Assembly (NCBI GenBank): GCA_030634785.1
Contig: DAOWAC010000006.1
Location: forward strand, 1 to 14,029
Length of the DNA: 14,029 nucleotides
Source: Chloroflexota bacterium
Lineage (GTDB): Archaea > Iainarchaeota > Iainarchaeia > Iainarchaeales > GCA-2688035
Direction: 5' to 3'
Positions within the stretch are counted from its first letter, which is position 1. Each line of letters begins with the position of its first letter. The notes below the pieces were generated by a model that worked only from the letters and a program-made list of their open reading frames with translations, was not told the origin of the DNA and ran no database searches. This document shows positions 5,890-13,486 of this stretch, piece after piece. Made by a program: the position numbers and the translations under genes.

Positions 5890-8800
5890 TTAAACAAATT
5901 CAGCCAGCTTTTTTTGTTCTGGTTGCTCGTTTTGGAACACGCTGTCTATTTCTTCGCTTGCAAGTTCTAGTCTTTGTTTCAGGTAATCGCTTAGTTCAAA
6001 TTCTTCCGCAAGCTTTTTTGCAATGCCTAAGTATTTCCTTACGCCACCCTCGTTTACTGTTAGAATAATCTTTTCCTGCTTGCATTTTGGGCATTTTCCG
6101 TTTAATGGAATTCTTCTTATTTTTGCATTGCATTTTGTGCATCTAAAATGCTGCCTGCTAAAAGCCCTTGTATTTCCAATAATATCAGGCATCAAATGTG
6201 TTACCATTACCCTTTCTAATGCATCCTTACTGTCAACTGCTTCAATTCTTCCCTGTAATCTTGCCTGTGCCCTTAGCTTTTCTTCCATTGTGTTAAGAAC
6301 CACATATTTTGAATAGACAGGACCTGCATCAAACTGTGTTGTTGAATGAGAAAATTTAAAGCCACTGTATTGTCCTGCTTTTCCCAAAATATGTTCTATT
6401 CTTTTCAAACTGCCGCTGTCGGACGGAGCCATTTTTTCTGCATTTTCATAAAGTTCCAAAGGATAATCATCACATATTTCCATATCATAGCATTCGTTGT
6501 CTATTTCTGTTGGCCTTAAGGCAACAGTAAAAACAAGTGAGGCATCCATTCTTCCTCCTCTGCTTCCTGGCAAATAACTGTGAGAAAAATTAAGCAAATT
6601 GTCCATTAAAAGCATTAAACTATCCTGGTCTCCGTCAACATTTCTTCTTTTTGTCTGATGAAAGTAAGGGTGGGCAAAGCAGGCTCTTGCCTTTGTATAA
6701 CCTAAAATCCTGCCTGTTATTGCGGCAGAAGTGTGCGGTGCAAGTCCTAGTACAAGCTGTCCAATCATGTCCTCTCGTTTTTCTGCATTAAAATATGGTT
6801 CTTGTTTGTAAAACCTTACAAGCAATTCGTCAATAAATTTTGAAACCTTCACAAAAAAGTCACCTGCACTTTCATTAATTACAATATCCTGTGGCAGGAT
6901 TTCAACAACCTGTCCTTTGTCAACCAGTTCGTTTCCAAAAGTATCCTTTTCATAACCCAGTTCCCTTGCCTTTTCAACACTTATTCCAACCTCTTCTGGC
7001 TTGAAATGTGTAAGAGGAGCGTCAATTGCCTCATATCTTATTGTTGCATCTCTAAAAATGTGCAAATCATATTTTGCCCTTAAAATTCCTTTCTCCAATG
7101 GCTCAGCGTCCTTACCCTCGTTTATCATGCCTTTGACTCCTTTTACAATGTCTGGCATTCTTACTCCCAAATTTTCAAGTGCTGCCTGCACAAGTTCTTG
7201 CAAATCCACACTTCTCTTGCTATGTGCTTCGGTTTGGCTTCCGCATTTTCCGCATTTTTTTTCTTTTGTTAGAGAACCACAGCTTGGACAAATGTTTGTG
7301 TTCTCAGTTCTTACTTTGCATTTGTAACAAAATGGTTGTTCTCTTACTGCTTCACATTTTGGACATTTGTATAATCCAATTTCAACATTTACTGACCCTT
7401 CCTTTCCTTCTCCTGTATTTGTCATTGCCTTGTTTATTGACCTGATGTTTCCGCCTGCTGCTCCAATTGGGAAAAGCACGTGAGGGTTTCCTGCCATTTT
7501 TCTTGGCTTGCTTGCTTCAGGTCTTCCCATTCTTGCCCCAATCCATGTTCCTGCCAAGTCCCTTATTGGAATTCCTGACGCAAGTCCAAGTGCTGAAATT
7601 ATATCTGGTGATTTTTCAATTGTCTGTTCAAGCTTTTCAGTTCCTTTTTCAATTCCAAGAGTTTTTTCCATTGCATTAAATTTATCAACATCAAGCAAAA
7701 TCTTGCCTTCTTTTACCTGGTGGCATGCTCCAATTTTTTCAAGAAGCTTTTTTCCAACTTCGTCTTTTTCAAAGACAATCTTGTTGTCTTCTTTTTTTCC
7801 TGTTTTCAAAAATTTTGCAAGCTGTAATATTTCTTTTTTCTCAAGAATAGTGTAATAAAAAAGTGCGTTTGGATGCAGTGGTAAGTGGTATTTTTTTGAA
7901 AGCTCAATTGCTTTTGAAATGCTTATTTTTTTACTGCCTTTTGCAATGTCGTTTCCTTTACTTCGTTTCAATTCAGGAATTTCTTTTGCTTTTTCTCCAA
8001 GTTGTCTTTCCACATCTTTAACCCACCATTCATGGCAGTATCCTGCAGGAACAAGCGGGTGTGCACTGTATCTAAAATCTCCGACACTTATTAGCAAGTC
8101 TCCCAGAAAAAGAATTTTTTCAACTCTTGGTTTTATTTTTTCAGCCTCGTCCAGCGAATTTACTTTGACAACACTGCCGTTGTAAAGTCTTACGATTGGT
8201 CCTTCAACACTGTCAACAGGTGACATTCCTGCTGCCTTTCCTGGTCTTTCAACCTTCATTTGTGTTGCGTTTGCAATAAAGCCTTCAAGCAAGTACATTG
8301 TTGCAGGATGTATTCCTTTTCCCATAATTCCCATATTTCTTGCTCTTCCATACCTTAGTCTGAAACCTCCTGGTCTCATTGGATATGCTAAAATAGGTCT
8401 GCCTGCTGCAGCTCCAATCAAATATTTTTCATTTGGCTTTAATTTCCTTTCGCCTGAATCAGATTTGCTTACTTTTATTATTCCTTCAAGCCAGTTCCAG
8501 TCAAGTTTTAGTTTTTTTGCAAACTTCAGTATTTTTGGAGCTTTCAATGCAACCCCTTCGCTTAGTACAAGGCACATTCCGCCTCTTACTCTATTTTTTG
8601 GAATTCTTGGCAAATCCCTGTTAACTGCAACTTCTCTTTCTTCTGTTGGCTCGCCGTTTATGCAGACAGTACAGTTTCTTACAATCATTCTTACTTCGTC
8701 GTCTGTTGGTTTGTATTGTCTTGTAACAATTTCGTCATAAATTTGGCATTCTTCAACATATCTTTCAACTTCGTCATCTGTTGGTTTGTATTTGTCAATT

Positions 8801-9327
8801 TCTAAAATATTTCTTGCATAATCTCCTAAAATTAATGGCAGCACCTGACTTGTTCCGCCTGCTGCTCTTATTGGTCCAGCATAATAAATGTCAATATATT
8901 TTGAGCCGTCTGGATTTTTGTTAATTTCAACTTTTGGCACTCCGTCCAATGGAGCAACAACTACACCCTCTGTGTTTAACACAAGAGCTGTTTTTATTGC
9001 CTGTTCTACTCTTTTGCTTTCATCTTCTATTTTGCACCATTTTTGTTCAAGGATTTCTCTGAACAATTGAAATATTGCTTCAAGTCTGTCTCCTTTTTTT
9101 TCTTCAAAAACTTCTCTGTATCTTTTTGCAATTCCAAGTGGCCCGATAATTGTTTCGGTTCTGTCAGCAAGGTCTGCCACTGGTTTTGATTCAATTCCTG
9201 TGCTTAAATCAAGTCCTTTTTCTTTTGCTTTTTCTGCAACTGCAAGTTGTTTTTCAACTTCTGCAATCATGTTGTCGTAGTAGTTTTTCACAACAGGTTT
9301 TGCTTCAATATCAAGTTCAAGTTTCAT
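5890..9327 (-). CDS. polC: DNA polymerase D large subunit DP2 (catalytic)
   Basis: At 1145 residues this is a full-length PolD large subunit, the catalytic half of the replicative polymerase found only in archaea. The N-terminal region carries the family motif YYAGPIRAAGGTSQ (149-161). The two-barrel active site, related to multisubunit RNA polymerases, is at NVDGDQDS (896-903); D898 and D900 should bind the catalytic metal ions. GSRGGRMD follows. A cysteine-rich zinc-binding region begins with CPKC (C655, C658). A C-terminal zinc module has C1063, C1066, C1079 and C1082 and should contact the small subunit. The last eight residues, QKKLAEFV (1138-1145), fit a PCNA-interacting peptide. No intein interrupts the gene. 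The ATG at 9327 has AGGAC about 9 bases upstream. DP1 lies 64 bases upstream on the same strand, so the two are co-transcribed. Confidence 0.97.
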   Translation of the reverse strand: MKLELDIEAKPVVKNYYDNMIAEVEKQLAVAEKAKEKGLDLSTGIESKPVADLADRTETIIGPLGIAKRYREVFEEKKGDRLEAIFQLFREILEQKWCKIEDESKRVEQAIKTALVLNTEGVVVAPLDGVPKVEINKNPDGSKYIDIYYAGPIRAAGGTSQVLPLILGDYARNILEIDKYKPTDDEVERYVEECQIYDEIVTRQYKPTDDEVRMIVRNCTVCINGEPTEEREVAVNRDLPRIPKNRVRGGMCLVLSEGVALKAPKILKFAKKLKLDWNWLEGIIKVSKSDSGERKLKPNEKYLIGAAAGRPILAYPMRPGGFRLRYGRARNMGIMGKGIHPATMYLLEGFIANATQMKVERPGKAAGMSPVDSVEGPIVRLYNGSVVKVNSLDEAEKIKPRVEKILFLGDLLISVGDFRYSAHPLVPAGYCHEWWVKDVERQLGEKAKEIPELKRSKGNDIAKGSKKISISKAIELSKKYHLPLHPNALFYYTILEKKEILQLAKFLKTGKKEDNKIVFEKDEVGKKLLEKIGACHQVKEGKILLDVDKFNAMEKTLGIEKGTEKLEQTIEKSPDIISALGLASGIPIRDLAGTWIGARMGRPEASKPRKMAGNPHVLFPIGAAGGNIRSINKAMTNTGEGKEGSVNVEIGLYKCPKCEAVREQPFCYKCKVRTENTNICPSCGSLTKEKKCGKCGSQTEAHSKRSVDLQELVQAALENLGVRMPDIVKGVKGMINEGKDAEPLEKGILRAKYDLHIFRDATIRYEAIDAPLTHFKPEEVGISVEKARELGYEKDTFGNELVDKGQVVEILPQDIVINESAGDFFVKVSKFIDELLVRFYKQEPYFNAEKREDMIGQLVLGLAPHTSAAITGRILGYTKARACFAHPYFHQTKRRNVDGDQDSLMLLMDNLLNFSHSYLPGSRGGRMDASLVFTVALRPTEIDNECYDMEICDDYPLELYENAEKMAPSDSGSLKRIEHILGKAGQYSGFKFSHSTTQFDAGPVYSKYVVLNTMEEKLRAQARLQGRIEAVDSKDALERVMVTHLMPDIIGNTRAFSRQHFRCTKCNAKIRRIPLNGKCPKCKQEKIILTVNEGGVRKYLGIAKKLAEEFELSDYLKQRLELASEEIDSVFQNEQPEQKKLAEFV

Positions 9328-9391
9328 ATGATTCAGTCCTTTTTTTAATCATTCAATTTTTTTCATTTCTTCAATCTTTTTTTTCATTCCT

Positions 9392-10900
9392 TTAATCTTT
9401 TTTTTCCACAAAATAATTTTCACTAATTTTTCCTGTTTTCATTTCGTAAATTGGAACAATTCCTGGTGTTGGAACATGTCCTAGCTTTACCTGATAATCT
9501 GTTCTTGACTGCCATGTTCCTGAATTTATCACTGTTGTTCCCCTATAGTTTCCATATGCATTGTGATGCATGTCTCCTATGTACACTAAGTCAGGTTCTT
9601 CTCTTATTACTAAATAGTCTTCTCTTTCAGGCACATATGGTTGTTTCATTCCATAAGTTGACATTATGTCTCTTTTTTTCAAAACCTCTATCATTGCCTG
9701 TTCTGGGTGTTCGCTGTTAAGATATCCTACGCTTCCAATCAAATCATGTAATGCTCCGCCGTGATACATCATTATTTTTAATCCTTCAATGTCAATCCAG
9801 CCAGGGCTTCCGACAAAATGAACATTTTTTCTTTTATTCAATTCAGGCAGGTATTCTTTTGGAACTGCCGGTTGCGGGTCTGCCCATCTTACTGCATCGT
9901 GCTGTCCCGGGCAGATTACAATTTCAATATATTCAGGAATTTGTTCTATTAGTTTGCTGAATTCTTCGTATTGTTTGTAAATGTCTTTGATTACCAGTTC
10001 GTTAATCTGGTTTGGATAAATTCCTACTCCATCAACATTGTCTCCTGTTATTATAAGATATTTTATTTTGCCAACCTTTTCCTCTTCCTTTGCACCGCCC
10101 TCTCTTCCGTTAATCCAGTTAATGAAATAATTGCATTCTTTTTCTAAAAAAAATCTGCTTCCCATATGAAAATCGCTTGTTGAAGCAATTGTAAAATCTG
10201 TGTCAACATGCTTTGCCTGTCTTACAGGCATGTCTGGCCAAAACACTTCTTTTACTATAAGCAAATCTTCATTCCACTTAACTGCCTTTATTGCAATTAC
10301 GCTATCTACCAAAACCTTTTCTGCAATTCCTTTTGTGCCAATATCATCTTTGATTATTAGTGCAATACATTTTGATTCAAGGTCTTCAATCTCCAAGCCT
10401 ACGTGTCCTTTTTTTGTAACCCATTTTCTCAAAACCATTCCGATTACATCTACCTTGTTGCCTTTTGGAATAAGTTTTACTCTAGCAATAGGTCTTGGGC
10501 TTAAACCCTGTCTTCTTTTTAAAATTTGGGAAAGCAATTCAAACTTTCTTCGAAAATAGTGTAAAAAGTTTTCTGTCTTGCCTTCGCTTTTGCTTTGTCC
10601 GGTAACATCATATTTTGAAAGAATTCTGATTTTTCCATCGTGTTCTTTTGCAATTGGTTTAAAGCCCTTGTTTTCGACAGTAATTTTTTTTGTTTCAAGT
10701 CCGTCAAGCCTTGTTTTAATTAGTTTTTTTTCAACGGCTTCTCCATTTATAAAGATAATTCCTTCCTTAAGCAAAGTGTCTATTATTTCGCGAAAATTTT
10801 TCTGACCTTTAAGCAAATCAATTGCCTTTTCATCAACAAAGGCCTTTTTTTCGCTTGCATAATTTACAATTTCACTTTTTTGGTCAACCTGAACTTGCAC
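9392..10900 (-). CDS. polB: DNA polymerase D small subunit DP1 (calcineurin-type phosphoesterase fold)
   Basis: This 502-residue protein is the PolD small subunit, normally a 3'-5' proofreading exonuclease and scaffold for DP2. A helical N-terminal part is followed by an OB-fold (about 135-225) and a calcineurin-like phosphoesterase domain. Motifs are SDFHMGS (D243, H245), GDNVDGVGIYP (D287), PGQHDAVR (331-338), MYHGG (H380), GDMHHNAYGNYRG (442-454) and INSGTWQSRTDYQ (458-470). Two ligand positions differ from the textbook motifs: GQHD instead of GNHD, and GDMH instead of GHxH. The start is a GTG with GGAGT (complement of 10908-10912) seven bases upstream, a site that overlaps the UPF0147 stop codon. 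Only 5 bases separate it from UPF0147, so coupled translation is likely. DP2 follows after 64 bases. Confidence 0.95.
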   Translation of the reverse strand: MQVQVDQKSEIVNYASEKKAFVDEKAIDLLKGQKNFREIIDTLLKEGIIFINGEAVEKKLIKTRLDGLETKKITVENKGFKPIAKEHDGKIRILSKYDVTGQSKSEGKTENFLHYFRRKFELLSQILKRRQGLSPRPIARVKLIPKGNKVDVIGMVLRKWVTKKGHVGLEIEDLESKCIALIIKDDIGTKGIAEKVLVDSVIAIKAVKWNEDLLIVKEVFWPDMPVRQAKHVDTDFTIASTSDFHMGSRFFLEKECNYFINWINGREGGAKEEEKVGKIKYLIITGDNVDGVGIYPNQINELVIKDIYKQYEEFSKLIEQIPEYIEIVICPGQHDAVRWADPQPAVPKEYLPELNKRKNVHFVGSPGWIDIEGLKIMMYHGGALHDLIGSVGYLNSEHPEQAMIEVLKKRDIMSTYGMKQPYVPEREDYLVIREEPDLVYIGDMHHNAYGNYRGTTVINSGTWQSRTDYQVKLGHVPTPGIVPIYEMKTGKISENYFVEKKD

Positions 10901-10905
10901 TGCAA

Positions 10906-11175
10906 TTACTCCTTTATTTTTTCTCTAAGGGATTCCATCGTGCTGATTATTTCCCAAACATCTGTTCTTGTATGGTTTGGAATGTTCAAATCCTTGCTAA
11001 TGTCGTCCATCATGTAAACTGCAGTACTCAAATCTTCTATTTTTACCTGTTTGCCTGAAACCTTTTCCATTGCGTCTTCAATAATTCCTCTAATATTTCT
11101 TGGAACCTGATGATCAGTAACAACGGTTTTCATTAATTCAAGCAGTTCCTTCAGTTCCTTCTCCACTTCTTCCAT
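10906..11175 (-). CDS. UPF0147 family protein
   Basis: This 89-residue all-helical protein matches the archaeal UPF0147 family, whose function is unknown. Family-typical segments are VPRNIRGIIEDA (24-35), where VPRNIR is strongly conserved, and the second repeat-like segment NIPNHTRTDVWEIIS (64-78). The two resemble each other, as in small HEAT-like helical repeats. The frame extends upstream to 11214, but I chose the ATG at 11175 because a strong ribosome binding site, GGAGG (complement of 11183-11187), sits seven bases before it. A likely TATA box near 11216 would also place the transcription start inside the longer version. It is the first gene of an operon with the two PolD subunits, which suggests a replication-linked role or simply shared expression. 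Confidence 0.9.
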   Translation of the reverse strand: MEEVEKELKELLELMKTVVTDHQVPRNIRGIIEDAMEKVSGKQVKIEDLSTAVYMMDDISKDLNIPNHTRTDVWEIISTMESLREKIKE

Positions 11176-11182
11176 AGCCAGT

Positions 11183-11229
11183 CCTCCACAATCAGCACCA
11201 AATGGAAAAATCAATTAAAATCCACGTGG
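11183..11229 (-). promoter_or_regulatory. Promoter and ribosome binding site of the UPF0147-PolD operon
   Basis: Read on the minus strand, the palindrome CCACGTGG (11222-11229) is followed by ATTTTAATTG, a plausible TATA box centred near 11216. About 26 bases further on is the expected transcription start near 11190, then GGAGG (11183-11187) just before the ATG at 11175. The 8-base perfect palindrome lies at the BRE position and could be a regulator site or chance. The ribosome binding site is clear; the TATA box is moderate. Confidence 0.4.
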
Positions 11230-11285
11230 CTTGTTTAAGCTAATTAATTATGGGTTAGAAAAGGATTTAAATGAAATGCAAGCAA

Positions 11286-12275
11286 TCAATTTTCTTTTCT
11301 TTCAAGAGCCTTTACAATCTTTTCTGCAAGTTCTGATTCAACATTCGTTCCTTCAATTATTGCGTTTGGAAAAGCCTTTTTTGCAGTTTCCATTTCTTCC
11401 TTGCTTGCAACATCGGACTTGTTAATTACTGGAATTATTTGAATGCCTCTGAATTCTTCTTTTATTTCTCGAAAAAGGTTTTCTTGCTTTTCAAAAGGAA
11501 AACCGCACTGCATTGTTGGGTCTACAACAAAGACAATTGCTTCTGCAAGATGTCTAAAGGCAGCAATTCCTTTTCGCTCAATTTTGTTTCTTTCCTCCAA
11601 GGGTCTGTCAAGCAATCCTGGTGTGTCAATTAACTGAAACTTCAAATAGTTATGTAGAAGATATCCTATTTCTAGTTTTTGTGTTGTGAACGGGTAGGCT
11701 GCAACCTTTGGCTGGCTTTTGGTTAGCTTGCCTAAGATTGTTGACTTGCCTGTGTTTGGATATCCTGCAATTATTGCTGTTTGCAAATCTGTTTTTATTT
11801 TTGGTAATTCTTTCAGTTTCTTTGCTGTTTTGTTATATTTTTCTATGCTTTTGTCAAGCTTTTTTACAAGCCCTGAGAGTCTTCCGTAAAATTCTCTTAC
11901 TATTGGCGATGCTTTTGTTGATTCTGTTTTTTCAAGTCCTTTTATTCTTCCTATTGCGTTTCCTTTTATTTTTAGAATTATTCTTCTTTCTACAGAAATA
12001 TGTCCTAGTGCTTTTAGTGTTTGTCCTATGTCAACTGTTGATTCCATTAGTTCTCTGTAAAAAGGATTTACTTCTTTCATGTTTGGAAATTCAAGGCATG
12101 CTCTTAGAAGAAATTCTGCAACGTAATTTGAACTTGTTTCAATTCGCTTTATGTTTTTTCCTTTTGCATCTTTTATTGCATTTCTTTCGCTTTTTAACAT
12201 TGCTGATGCTTTTCTTGCTTTTCTAAATGCAACATCTAGCAAATCCTTGCTTTTTGGTAACATAATGAGGTTCAT
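11286..12275 (-). CDS. nog1: NOG1-type GTPase (Obg/TRAFAC class), ribosome biogenesis
   Basis: This 329-residue GTPase has the NOG1 architecture. An N-terminal three-helix domain (about 5-160) is rich in Lys and Arg and includes DIGQTLKALGHIS and a long coiled stretch. The G domain then has G1 GYPNTGKS (171-178), switch I AAYPFTT (192-198), G3 DTPG (217-220) followed by LLDRP, and G4 NKSD (285-288). PNTGKS with F/YPFTT and DTPGLLDRP separates NOG1 from Obg and DRG proteins. It should bind GTP and assist large ribosomal subunit assembly. The protein is shorter than eukaryotic Nog1, as in other archaea. Of two nearby ATGs, the one at 12275 is preferred because AGGA/GGAT lies just upstream; 12263 is the alternative. 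It is transcribed on the same strand as, and 110 bases upstream of, the UPF0147-PolD genes. It diverges from secF. Confidence 0.92.
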   Translation of the reverse strand: MNLIMLPKSKDLLDVAFRKARKASAMLKSERNAIKDAKGKNIKRIETSSNYVAEFLLRACLEFPNMKEVNPFYRELMESTVDIGQTLKALGHISVERRIILKIKGNAIGRIKGLEKTESTKASPIVREFYGRLSGLVKKLDKSIEKYNKTAKKLKELPKIKTDLQTAIIAGYPNTGKSTILGKLTKSQPKVAAYPFTTQKLEIGYLLHNYLKFQLIDTPGLLDRPLEERNKIERKGIAAFRHLAEAIVFVVDPTMQCGFPFEKQENLFREIKEEFRGIQIIPVINKSDVASKEEMETAKKAFPNAIIEGTNVESELAEKIVKALERKEN

Positions 12276-12409
12276 AGCTTATCCTGTCCTTTTTTTCTGT
12301 TTGCTTCCTTTTTGCTAATCTTTTTAACCTTTTGGCTAATTTATTGATACAAGGAGCTATTTTTAAGCTTTTTAAGAGTTGATTATTCAGGGAAAAGAGG
12401 GGTTTTTTG
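12276..12409. promoter_or_regulatory. Divergent promoter region between nog1 and secF
   Basis: This 134-base AT-rich spacer serves two outward-facing genes. For secF, TTTTTAAG near 12360-12366 is a candidate TATA box, with GAGGGG at 12397-12402 as ribosome binding site before the ATG at 12410. For nog1, AT-rich sequence near 12320-12328 (minus strand TTAAAAAG) is a candidate TATA box, with AGGA before the ATG. The palindrome AAGCTT lies at 12365-12370. None of these is certain, and no RNA gene or longer repeat was seen. Confidence 0.4.
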
Positions 12410-13486
12410 ATGGTTTTAGATAACTTTTACGAGGGCAAAAGACACAGGCTTTACATTACAATTCCAATAGTGCTTTTTATTGCATTCATGTTTGCAATCT
12501 TTGTCTGGCCAACTGTTCCTGCCGGAATTGACCTAAGTGGCGGAACATTGATTGTTATCAGAAGTCAAACTCCTATTGATGCTGATGAGCTTGCCAATCT
12601 TCTTTCAGAAAATTTTGATTTGATTGATTTAAAGGTAAGCAGTGTTACTGGTCCAAACGGAACAGGTGTAAATATTCAGTTTGCAGGAAATCAGGAACTT
12701 CTTTCAGCACAATCTTATATTGATTCTGCAAAATCTTTGCTTGCTTCAAATCCTGCTGCTGCCTTGCAGGACGCTCAGGCAGGAGTAGCAATTCTTTCGC
12801 CTTTTCTTCTAACAAGTGTTTTACCATCTGACCCTGTTGAAGCAGTTGGTCTTGCAGATATTTATCTAATAGAAGCAAACCAAGAATTTAATCAGGAAAT
12901 ACAGAGTCTTATTGTGCAAAATTTTAATCTTGGTGACAATGTCGCTTTTCAAAAAAAGGAAGTAAGCCCGACTCTTGGAGCTGTCTTTTGGCAGACTGCT
13001 TTTAATGTTGCAATAATGGGTGGCTTTTTGATTGTTATTGTAATCTTTATTTTCTTTAGGAAAATTATTCCAAGCCTTGCAGTAATTGCTGCAGCAATTT
13101 TTGACGTTGCAGGGGCTCTTGCTTTAATGGCTGTTTTTGGAATTCCTCTTTCTTTAAGCAGTATTCCTGCTTTGCTAATGCTAATTGGTTACAGTGTTGA
13201 CACAGACATTATGCTGACAACAAGGGTTTTGCAGAGGAAAGAGGGTACGCCTGAAAAAAGAGCTGCTGAAAGTATGTCAACTGGTTTAACAATGACTGGA
13301 ACAACAATGGCTGCTCTTGCTTCAATGATTATAATTGCTTACATAAATCAGATTTACATAATTTTTGAAATTGCAATCGTAATCTTTTTCGGATTGCTTG
13401 CAGATCTTGTTTCAACCTGGTTAATGAATGCAGAAATCCTGCTATGGTATTCTAAGTTAAAAAAGAAGAAATCAGGTGTTTTCTAA
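12410..13486 (+). CDS. secF: Protein translocase subunit SecF
   Basis: This 358-residue membrane protein is archaeal SecF. TM1 (about 15-33) is followed by the SecD/F signature GIDLSGGT (39-46), then a large extracytoplasmic region, then five further hydrophobic segments in about 196-346. The archaeal SecF signature in TM4 is IGYSVDTDIML (259-269) with TTRVLQRKEG in the following loop; D264 and D266 should lie in the membrane core. SecF with SecD supports Sec-dependent export using the ion gradient. The ATG at 12410 is preferred over an adjacent TTG at 12407 and has GAGGGG upstream. The protein is longer than the roughly 290 residues usual in archaea. The extra length is an Ala- and Gln-rich helical stretch at about 94-170 in the extracytoplasmic domain. 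The stop overlaps the secD start by one base (TAATG). Confidence 0.93.
   Translation: MVLDNFYEGKRHRLYITIPIVLFIAFMFAIFVWPTVPAGIDLSGGTLIVIRSQTPIDADELANLLSENFDLIDLKVSSVTGPNGTGVNIQFAGNQELLSAQSYIDSAKSLLASNPAAALQDAQAGVAILSPFLLTSVLPSDPVEAVGLADIYLIEANQEFNQEIQSLIVQNFNLGDNVAFQKKEVSPTLGAVFWQTAFNVAIMGGFLIVIVIFIFFRKIIPSLAVIAAAIFDVAGALALMAVFGIPLSLSSIPALLMLIGYSVDTDIMLTTRVLQRKEGTPEKRAAESMSTGLTMTGTTMAALASMIIIAYINQIYIIFEIAIVIFFGLLADLVSTWLMNAEILLWYSKLKKKKSGVF

Noticed and set aside
7001..8185. Several plus-strand open frames opposite the DP2 gene
   Set aside because: All lie within the DP2 coding region, have low-complexity Leu/Phe/Ser-rich translations and no ribosome binding site or family motifs.
8695..8800. 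Duplicated YKPTDDEV segment in DP2
   Set aside because: The two copies lie about 30 residues apart in a helical region where DP2 proteins normally show two similar Y-x-P-x-x-x-E segments. It is a family feature rather than a new duplication.
5890..9327. Possible intein in the DP2 gene
   Set aside because: The protein has normal length, and the catalytic NVDGDQD region is continuous with no intein splice-junction residues or homing endonuclease motifs.
9349..9387. Twelve-codon mini-ORF between DP1 and DP2 (minus strand, Lys/Glu-rich)
   Set aside because: It falls in an A-rich low-complexity spacer with no properly spaced ribosome binding site, so chance is the best explanation.
11708..12226. 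Long plus-strand open frame of 172 codons opposite nog1
   Set aside because: It is antisense to a strongly recognisable GTPase, and its product is a monotonous Leu/Phe-rich sequence produced by reading Lys- and Glu-rich codons backwards.
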